This document shows, piece by piece, positions 56,020 to 64,000 of a stretch of DNA of 64,000 bases; position 1 is the stretch's first letter; each line of letters opens with the position of its first letter. The position numbers were made by a program, and so were the translations under genes. This stretch comes from Cerioporus squamosus (lineage: Eukaryota; Basidiomycota; Agaricomycetes; Polyporales; Polyporaceae), in contig JABYQS010000035.1 of NCBI GenBank assembly GCA_022592435.1, positions 186,001 through 250,000 of the forward strand, given 5' to 3'. The notes beneath the pieces are model-generated. The model was not told the origin of the DNA. It was given only the letters and a program-made list of their open reading frames with translations, and did not search any database.

Positions 56020-58846
56020 ATGGCCCGTCCAAACGACCCCAGGGAGTATGATCTCACCATGCGACAAGAGCCCAAGCAGGCACGCATGTGCGGCGTAGGC
56101 GGTAAAGGTCCATTTCTACAGTCGTTCTGAAGCATACCCCGCTTACCGCTGCCCCGCCCTGGCTTCCCTAGCTGATCGCCGACCCATTGACCCCCCGCCT
56201 ATCGTCCAGTTGCGCGTTGTTGACCCCTCGTCGCGTCGTCCTCAGTCCAGCTCATCAAGAGCGAGCTCTCCAGGTGAGTATCCCCGCTGTGTATCCTCGT
56301 TGTCGCACCACCCCAAGCCCCCTTCTCCCTGTGCCTTCACCATTCTCATGCGTGTTGCTCTCGCAGACTTGTCTGCACCTCCCTCGGCCCAAAGCTTCCT
56401 TCAAAACCCCTACTACTTCATGTTCGCCAGTTTGGCAAAACCGGACGAGGATGTGGAGCTGCATTGGCTCAAGGTGAGTGGGTGGTTGTTGTGCTTCCCG
56501 GACATGGCCCTCGTGCAAGTTCGTCGTCGGCGTGGGTGTTACCAATGTATGCGTCGGGTCTCATCCGTCAAAATGCGCGTAAACAACCGCCCAGAAATAC
56601 AACATCAGCTTCTAGGGCACGCAGAACAATCCTGCAACCTTGTAGTCAATCTTGCTAGCGCTATACGCGGATCCGCCGACGACAAGGGTCCTTCTCCAAC
56701 TCGCAAATGTTGCGCCAGTGTCCCGGCTTGTGTCCTTTCCATGGCGCTCAGCAGATCGTGATTGCTGGCTTTGTCGCAGCAATCGGCGAGTGCGAAGCTG
56801 CTGCTAACTACGTAACCGGCAGGACGGCAAGACGCGTTGCACAACCGGCTCCGTTGTATCGTCGCTCTATCACCTGAAGGATAGCGAACACCAGAATGCG
56901 GACGCTGGGTTCTTCGTCTTTCCTGACCTGAGCGTGCGCACGGAGGGTAGCTACCGACTGAAGCTAAGTTTGTACGAGGTCGTGGGGTGAGTGGTTCACC
57001 AGACATATGATTGCAAGGTGACTGAAGCGACCCGCTTTAGCAACAACGTCTATCACTGCAAGTCGATCTTCTCCGCTCCATTCTATGTGTACACAGCAAA
57101 GAAGTTCCCCGGCATGGAAGGTGCGTGCGTCGTTACTTGACTTGAACGCTTCCTGACGTCACCGTTTGCAGAGTCGACACCCCTTTCGTGCTCGCTTGCC
57201 GACCAAGGCATCAAAATTCGTATTCGCAAAGACATCCGCGTGCGAAAGCGACCAGTTCCTGCTTTGGACACGCCTGTTCCTATTCCCATGGGACCAGTGC
57301 CCATTCCCCACGGGGCGTTCGGTCCTGTTCCCGTCCCGCTTGACGACGACGACGACGAACGGGAAAAGGAACGCGAACTTGAGCGTGAGCGTGAAGATCG
57401 CGAGCGGGAAAGGGAACGTGAGCGAGAACGGAGAGAGTCGGGTGGGAGTGGGGCCGGTCCAAGTACTGGTGGCAGCATCAGCAGGAGGGAGAGTATGGAC
57501 GGTCGAGGTGCGAAACGCTCACGGGCAGACGAACCCATGGTCGAAGACGCTAGCTCTTCAAGTGCGACGGTGGGCTGGGGACCAATTGACCCTGCACTGA
57601 GTGCGCCGCAACATGCTGCACCGGCGCAAAGCTCGTCTGCACCTCAGGCACCTGCGCCTGAACACTCTCATTATGCTTCGGCCCCTCCCCCCGCTCCTGC
57701 GCAGTACGACCATCGGTATGCACCGGCACCTCCGACCCCATACCATTACGATCCTCACGCGCACTCCGGGCCGCCCCCGCCCCCACATCACTACGCTCCT
57801 GCTACACATCACTATTCAGTCCCGCCTCCTCCTCAGCATCAGCATACACACCATCCCCCGCCGCCTCCTTATCCTTCCTACAGTCCGCCTGCCGCTGCTC
57901 CTGCGCCTGCGCCCGGACCTGCTCCTACTTCCGCCCAGTCATGGCCTCCCCCTCCCCCACCCGGGCAGACGTCGTATGACCCATACGCGCAACAGCAACA
58001 CCACTACTCTGCTCCGCCTCCTCCGCCTCCACATCATCATCAACTCCCTGCACCAGCGCCTGGTCCTCCGCGATATGATTATGGAAGCTACCCTCCTCCG
58101 CCCCCACCTACGCAGCAGCAGCCCGGTGCATATGGCGGCTACTATGAACACCATCCTCACCATGCGTCTGCACCTCCGCCGCCTCAGCCTCCCCATGGCC
58201 ACCATCCCTCTCACCATCCGGGGTACGCGCAGCAGCCACCTTCGCCTCCCTCGGCGGCTACTCAGCCCTATGCGAGCGAGTACGGCAGCCCGAGTTCGAG
58301 TGCGGCGGCGTCCAGCGGATACGCTCGGGGATACGCCGGTGCACCCTCGATGCCCCCACAGCAATACTCGTACCCGAGCGTGCCCCCGCCGCAGGCGCAG
58401 AGCTCTCGCTCGCACCACGCGGCGCCTGGCCCTGGACCCGCCCCGACGCATAGCGGACACTCGCACTACCAGCTCAGCACTCCGCCGCACCACCACGCGT
58501 CGCAGGGCTACAGCCCGTACCCGCTCCCTCCCCCGCCCGGCTCGAGCGGTGCCCCGGCCTCGTCCAGCGAGGCTCGTGGAGCGGGTCATATGCGCCTCCT
58601 CCCCCGGGAGCTCCTGGGCCGTACGGGAGCGTCCCCCCGGACTACAGCGGCTACGCGAACACGGCGGCGCCGGCGGCTGGGGGCTCGAGCGGCGGGCTGC
58701 AGAGGATCCAGCTTGCGCCGCTGCGCGGGACTGGGGGGTCGTCTCCGCCGAGCTCGAGTGCGGGGGAGCGGATGTCTGCGCAGGGCGCCGGGGGGAAGAA
58801 GAACCCGCTGAGTATCGGGAACATCATCACGGAGGATTCGACTTAG
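56020..58846 (+). CDS. VosA/VelB-type velvet protein with long Pro/His/Tyr-rich tail
   Basis: Seven exons (56020-56101, 56172-56273, 56367-56473, 56823-56986, 57041-57120, 57172-58548, 58611-58846) close in frame to 715 residues. The velvet domain fills residues 1-200: YDLTMRQEPKQARMCGVG, DRRPIDPPPIVQL, FLQNPYYFMFASL, DGKTRCTTGSVVSSLYHLKD, GFFVFPDLSVRTEGSYRLKL, VYTAKKFPGMEEST, LADQGIKIRIRKDIRVRKR. This is the VosA/VelB class. An acidic then Arg/Glu-rich repeat follows, then about 380 residues of Pro, His, Tyr, Ala and Gln. The C-terminus SIGNIITEDST is read after a weak intron (58549-58610); a one-base error is the alternative. An upstream ATG (55766) with an extra exon is also possible. Confidence 0.88.
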
Positions 58847-59746
58847 GCCTGGAGGTCTACGAGTACAGGCGGAGGATAGGGGTGTTGGTGTGGGTGGTAG
58901 TTGGTGGTGAGCGCCGAGGGGAGGGAAGGTATCCCATGTGTTTCTTCTGTTCTGTGCTCTGTGCTCCCATCTCAAGGTAGTTGCGAGCGTCGGTCTATGC
59001 TGCTTGTTTTTCCAGTGTTGTGTTTGCTCCTCGTGTATTCTGTCGAACGTGCATCGCTAAGCTGGTTTTTCTTACGTAGACATTCTAGTTATTCGTTCGA
59101 CGTCCGTTGCCCTCTCCAATTGCTGTATTCTCTTATCTCTGCTTTACTTTTCCCTTTCAATACATTGCTAGCTGTTCCAGTAGCCCCCTGAGGGTCGGAC
59201 CGGGATAGTTCAGTAGGCGTGTCTTCCGCGCAAGCCAGTCGGGATTGCAAGTACTGAAGTGCGTCCCGCCGCTGCGTACGGGAGGGATGTTGGGCAAATG
59301 TGAGTATCGACTGCCACTTTGCCTTGCTATGCTTCCGCGCTGAATATCGATACGGACAGGTATCTAGCTGCGGTTGCTCACAAACGGCCCGAGCTCAACG
59401 CCTGTTGCAAAACAGACTGAGAGAGACATCCGGCTGCAGACGGCAAGCAGGCAGCGGTGACCCACTGGCCTTGATTGCAATCCGTCCGACGCGGCTTTGC
59501 CGTGTTAGCCTCATCCCACACAAGGAGACTTCGCCCCTGTGTCGCGACTCGTTGTGCATAAAAGCAACCGGGGTCCGACGGGTTGCTGCACATTTCGTCC
59601 ACCCCACACTTTCCTGCATCTCTCACTGTAACGCCCGGCGCGTCCGCACCACTCACCACCTTGACACACTTCGCACTTGCTCGATCGCAACCGTTCCACA
59701 ACCCCACACTTTGCATTCTCAATCCAAACTCTTGAATTCGTACACA
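58847..59746. other. Intergenic region
   Basis: T-rich 3' region of the velvet gene and promoter of the next gene. No further gene supported. Confidence 0.45.
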
Positions 59747-61932
59747 ATGCACCAATCTTCCGGCAAGATGCATCCGCGGTCCCGGACTTCGACCAGCGAC
59801 GACGAAGACCAACTTCCAGGGCTTCGCAGCCGGCAGCAGGGCTCGCCCTTGAGTTGGGCGGACTCTGGGCACGGCGACTCGTCCGGGATTTACATCAACC
59901 CCGATGGGCAGATTATCGACGCCGGGGCCCCCGGCGTTGGCGCTGTGACTGGCTCCCAGGACCAGGACGTCGGCGTCAGTGTTACTTCACAGCTGAGCTC
60001 CCAGAGAGACCAGGTACGTAGTCCGAGCTGCTGGTGTCATCCGCCTTGTTGACCTTTGTGTTAGCACACGCAGACTGCGTCTGTACCTGTAACCACAGAC
60101 GTCACTCCGACCCTAGCCGCTTCCTCTGCACTCGCGACTGGTGCCAGTGCTGGATCTGCGATTAGTTCGGTCGCAAATGCGCTCCCGACCTCCGCGGCGC
60201 CGCTGTCGTCCGCATCGACAGCCGTGCTCGACCCCACCACCATCAGCAGCATAGGTTCGACGTCAATGCCGCTCGCTCTGTCGAGCACCCCTCTGGCCGT
60301 CGTCTCATCCTCGTCCACACCGACCACCACGAGCACAGCCTCTTCGTCTACGTCTACATCTCAGTTCGACTCTACGGACGACACAGAGCGCAAGCAGACG
60401 AAGTACCTCAGCATCGCCCTCGTGGTGATCGCCGTCGGACTCGTCGTGGCGGGAATCGTGTGCTGGTGGGTCCGCATACGCCGTCTTCGTCGCCAGGAAC
60501 GCGAAGAAGCCAATTGGCCGTGGGACCGCGACCCCTACGACGCCAGACAAGACAAGCTCGAGGGCGGCCTCGGCATCCACACCGCCGGCGGAGAGCAGGT
60601 CAAGCGCTGGGACAGCAACCTGATGATCGAGAAGGGGGGCGACATCTCCCCGCCTCCCCCTGCTCGCACGCATCAGCGCACGCACGGCAGCAGCCCCTTC
60701 GTCGCGGTCTCGCGGGACCCCGGGCAGAGCGTCGCGGACTTCGCGCAGGACATGGGCACGCTGCATATCCGGAACCTCGTCCCTGGAGACATCTCGGGAG
60801 GGGAGACGAGCCGTGCCAGCACTGCGCTCGGGCCTGCGCAGGCGTACCCTGCGGAGTACGGCACTCCTTTCCAGCCCCAGCGACCGGCCTTCATGTCGCT
60901 TGAGGGACAGGGCCTGGACACTCCCTGGGCGCCGCTCCGGACAAGGAAGTCGAGGGTGGCGGAGGGACTGAAGCAGAGGCAGTATACGCGGGATTATGGT
61001 ATGGAAGACGTGTCACTCGAGGAGCCGTTGCCGTACCCAGGGGACCACACTGCGAGACCGACCACGGCCGAAGGCGACATGCAGCAGGATACTTGGGCCG
61101 CGTCCATCAAGTCGAACCTGTACAACGTGTACAGCGCAGTGGTTGGCAGCGGGACTCCCCAAGCCTCTGACGACGCGAGCGACGACAGCTTCACCCGTCA
61201 GCCTGCTCGGCACAGCCAACGCCGCACGGCTGTCCCGCATGGACCTCGCGACAACTCGTTTGACCACTCTCGTTCGGACACTGCGACCCTTCGGTCAGCG
61301 GGGCGCCATGGACGCTGGAGGAGACCGAGATGGGCAGAGGCGTCGTACATATCCGAGACAGCCTGGAGGGATACCGCGTTTCGCGCACGCAAGACCGCGA
61401 CCCCTTCGGCGACGATGTGACCACTCCGCGCGCGCACGGTGCGACGAACGACACTCGGTTCTTGTCCGCGGGTGCATCGGGCTCCATCACCACGGCGAGC
61501 AGCATATACTCCACCGCCTCCGATGTGAAACCCCCCTCCCGAGTCGGCTTGCATCCACCTCGGCTGCCCAGCATTGCTCACCTCTCCGCCAATGCCAGCG
61601 AGGAGTACGGAGAGGGCCCACGGAGGAACGACACGCGTCGCTCCAACAACCGCAGGCGGACGAAGAAGTACAGTCGCCCCGCTTTCCCAACGCGTATGTC
61701 CTCCTCGCAAGCCTCCGCAACCTCTGTGGCGTCGGAGATGTCGCGCGTCTCGAGCACATGCTCAGAAGAGCTCACGGACGGTGAACGCTTCGCGAAGCAG
61801 GTCCTGCGGGAGCGCCGGCGGCGGGTGAAGGAGATGTCGGTCGGGCGGGCGAAGACGAGTCGGTCGCGGGCGACGATGCTGTCTCGGCGGCGGTCGAACG
61901 TCAGCAGCATCAAGCAGCGGCGGGAGTTGTAG
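59747..61932 (+). CDS. Mucin-like single-pass membrane protein, frame switch near the 3' end
   Basis: Exon 1 (59747-60013) joins in phase 0 to exon 2 (from 60065) over a 51-nt intron. About 110 Ser/Thr/Ala-rich residues without Cys precede one membrane helix near residues 206-228 (YLSIALVVIAVGLVVAGIVCWW), followed by a basic stop (RIRRLRRQ). There is no classical signal peptide, so the Ser/Thr-rich part may be placed outside by a signal anchor. The long cytosolic tail is polar. The topology recalls fungal cell-wall stress sensors, but no sensor domain is present. Near 61290 the coding pattern moves to another frame (PWTLEETEMGRGVVHIRDSL) that ends at 61932. Without the switch the protein ends at 61420. 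Confidence 0.7.
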
Positions 61933-62140
61933 TACAGATTAGGGTGTGATGCTCGTATTGATTACAGTGTCAGTTGTTTGCTTCTGATTGCCTATGCTAT
62001 ATGTATGCCATGGTCCACAGTACCGGGAATCCAAATCTACATTGACGCAGTTGCATAACCGAACGTCGATCCTTCAAGGCCTCTGGCAACGATCGTGAAT
62101 TGCTGAGCTGCTTCGCGGGTCCGCTTCAACGAGCGGGTGC
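61933..62140. other. Convergent 3' spacer
   Basis: Short AT-richer spacer between convergent genes. Nothing further seen. Confidence 0.5.
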
Positions 62141-64000
62141 TTAAAGGAAGCCGTGGTCAGTATGCGCGGAGGCTGTTGTGTTGACGGAGGGAACAGACCC
62201 AAAGATGGCCTTGATGAGCTTGTTCTTGGCATCAACAGTTGCTCGGCATGGATAGAAGTCGTCCTGAAGATCTGTGAACATCATATTTTGACTGTGCATC
62301 TCCATCGAGAGCGTACCGCGAACAGAGTGCTTGACATCCACTGCTTGCTCTCGGCAGGATACTTGCCCGTCACCATAGACAAGAGTTCAGTCAAGTTCGG
62401 CATAACCGACCGGGGGGCTACGCCGGCAATGCCAAAGAGCAGTGCGCGCATAATAGAAGCGCCATGCGCTTCAGCAAACGCGGCCTTGGCACCAACGAGG
62501 TCGTCGTTGGAAGCAGTGCGGCATATCAGGGAGCTCTATCGAAAGATCAGGAGGGAGAATGGGGGCATTTCGCAAGAGATCACGCACGAGGAAAGTGCAG
62601 GCGGAGGCGAGGGAATATCGCTCCTGTAACGACAGGGCGCTGATTGTACATTGGATGAGGGCGTTGAACAGTTCCTGTGGCAGACGGTAGAAAACGGGCA
62701 GGAAGGAATGTGCGTACTGTGGGAGTCGACAGTGAGAACGGGCGAAGACTGAGAAAAGGTAGCAACGTACCACCTCCATGCAGCCGAAGAACGCCCGGAC
62801 GATGTCAGGGTTCTGCAGGACCGGTGCTTCGTCAGCCGTCGCGGCGCAGTCATGTATAAGCAAGGACATACCGAGACCATGGCGTCCGGTTGTGAGAACA
62901 GGGATAGGGACGTCTGCAATATGACCTGGAGGACATTGAAGGCGATTTCCGACGCCTCCGGAGTGGGCTCCGACTTGAAAGTTGTCGGAACAAGAGACGG
63001 CGGATTGAGCTGACCGATGAGCATCGTGGCCAAGGACAGCCACACTGCCGTCAACTGGCGTTGCGCCGCTAGGCAGACCAGCTCCAGCAGCGGGCCCGGA
63101 GGGAGGGATATTACGGAGACGTCTGATGGGAGAGCGGTGATGCCTTTGAACAAGTCGCTCAACACCTGCAACGAGTCCGGGTCAATCACGAGCCAGACTC
63201 TTCACGAGACTCATACGCACGTCGCTAACAGTGGCATCGGTAGACCATAGTTCGACTGTGGTCCGGACGCCAGAGAGAATTGCTTCGCGCAGCTTGACAG
63301 CGCGGGGATCCGCCCTCGCGCGACTCATGTCGTCCATAGCCTGTTGCAGCTCGGGAGACTCGTCGAGGGCAAGAATCGTGTCCGTGGCCCTCGTCAGCCC
63401 CTTGGCCACGCCTGACAACGTTGCCAGTTGCAGCACTGCCATGGCACGAGCCTCTTCCGGAAGCTGCACGCTGATCAGTTCGCGATCTCCTTTGCAGTAG
63501 TTCGTGACTTACCTGGTTTGCTGACTGCAGGGCCTCGAAGAGCTTTGCAACGACAGGGCTCACGATCGCCTACATCGGTGTGAAAATATGAGAGATCATC
63601 CCGTCCGAGCTGCGCGGCCTGCTTACCTCCACTGCCGGAATCCCTTCTGAAGGAGGCAAGGCCTGGATGACGCTAGCAATCGACTGGAGGACCTTGGCCT
63701 TCTCAGTATCCTGCAATAGCCAGACATATTAGGCGGGAGGCAGTCAAAGGCGGAAAGCCAACACGCACTGGAATGCCAGTCAAGCCTGCGTGCAGCTCGC
63801 CGAATGCATTGATATGGGGTGCCAACGCTATTCGGTTGGCATCGCATAGGTCGCGCAACGCGTTCGCGGCGAAAAGGCACAGGTTGGGGTCCGCCAGCGC
63901 TGACACCACGTACGTGATTGCATTCATCAGGGGTGAGGAGGCGACCGAACCGGCCGTCGGGGCTGGCTGTGTCGTGAACCACGATGCATAGCTGCCTGCG
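62141..64000 (-). CDS. Importin-beta family karyopherin, importin-13/Kap122-like (C-terminal part)
   Basis: Minus-strand gene whose 5' part lies beyond the window. Last exons: 62263-62141, 62535-62317, 62716-62588, 62812-62771, then 62872 and up. All four borders are in phase 0. The sequence is a series of helical HEAT-type repeats, for example LVGAKAAFAEAHGASIMRAL, PQELFNALIQCTISALSLQE and LLELVCLAAQRQLTAVWLSL, with the segment NPDIVRAFFGCMEV. It ends LFADDFYPCRATVDAKNKLI and a short Ser/Thr tail. The C-terminal pattern resembles fungal importin-13 (Kap122/Pdr6) more than other karyopherins. It should carry cargo through nuclear pores under Ran control. The subfamily assignment is less certain than the family. 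Confidence 0.8.

Noticed and set aside
57601..58980. 459-codon plus-strand frame in the Pro/His-rich region
   Set aside because: Out-of-frame reading of the velvet protein's low-complexity tail. Composition is driven by the repeats.
1..64000. CRISPR array, bacterial operons or phage genes
   Set aside because: No spaced identical repeats were seen. Genes are intron-rich and eukaryotic throughout.

Overview
The window reads as nuclear DNA of a filamentous basidiomycete, most likely an agaricomycete. Genes are cut by many short GT-AG introns (mostly 45-70 nt). Lineage-typical families occur (DUF6533-type and DUF6535-type membrane proteins, an F-box-associated LRR-like protein). The genes are monocistronic and lie on both strands with AT-poor spacers. 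All exon structures were assembled by hand from reading frame, splice motifs and family resemblance. Where exon lengths close in frame I say so.

Layout, left to right: the 3' end of an unknown gene (2-566) and an intron-containing tRNA-Asp (888-971). Then an LRR/F-box-associated-like protein (2998-4587), a VeA-type velvet regulator on the minus strand (5225-6719) and a Baeyer-Villiger monooxygenase on the minus strand (7595-9934). After about 4.8 kb without a recognisable gene come a Cu-type P1B ATPase with a cysteine-rich N-terminus (14733-18132) and a small PP1-motif protein (18458-18978). Next are an EngB-type, probably mitochondrial GTPase (19702-20927), a makorin-like RING/CCCH ubiquitin ligase (21798-23889), a DUF6533 membrane protein (24689-about 26.45 kb) and an IBtk/Btb3-like ankyrin-RCC1-BTB protein (26943-31794, minus).

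The centre holds a 5.9-kb Ty3/gypsy LTR retrotransposon (32158-38052, minus) with nearly identical LTRs, a stop codon and a frameshift in pol, and no visible target-site duplication. It ends 363 bp upstream of the IBtk-like start codon. The right half carries a DUF6535 protein with a frame break, a single-pass membrane protein, and a QCR2-like complex III core subunit with three frame breaks. It continues with a LaeA/Llm-type methyltransferase (45964-47251, minus), a family X DNA polymerase (about 49241-54043), a VosA/VelB-type velvet protein with a very long Pro/His/Tyr tail (56020-58846), a mucin-like single-pass membrane protein and the C-terminal part of an importin-13-like karyopherin.

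The main biological point is that two velvet-domain regulators of different classes and a LaeA-like methyltransferase lie within about 54 kb. In well-studied ascomycetes the products of these families form the velvet complex that couples development with secondary metabolism. A second, more technical point is that single-base frame breaks fall in genes right of about 33 kb, while long genes to the left are clean. That pattern could mean assembly errors or local gene decay.
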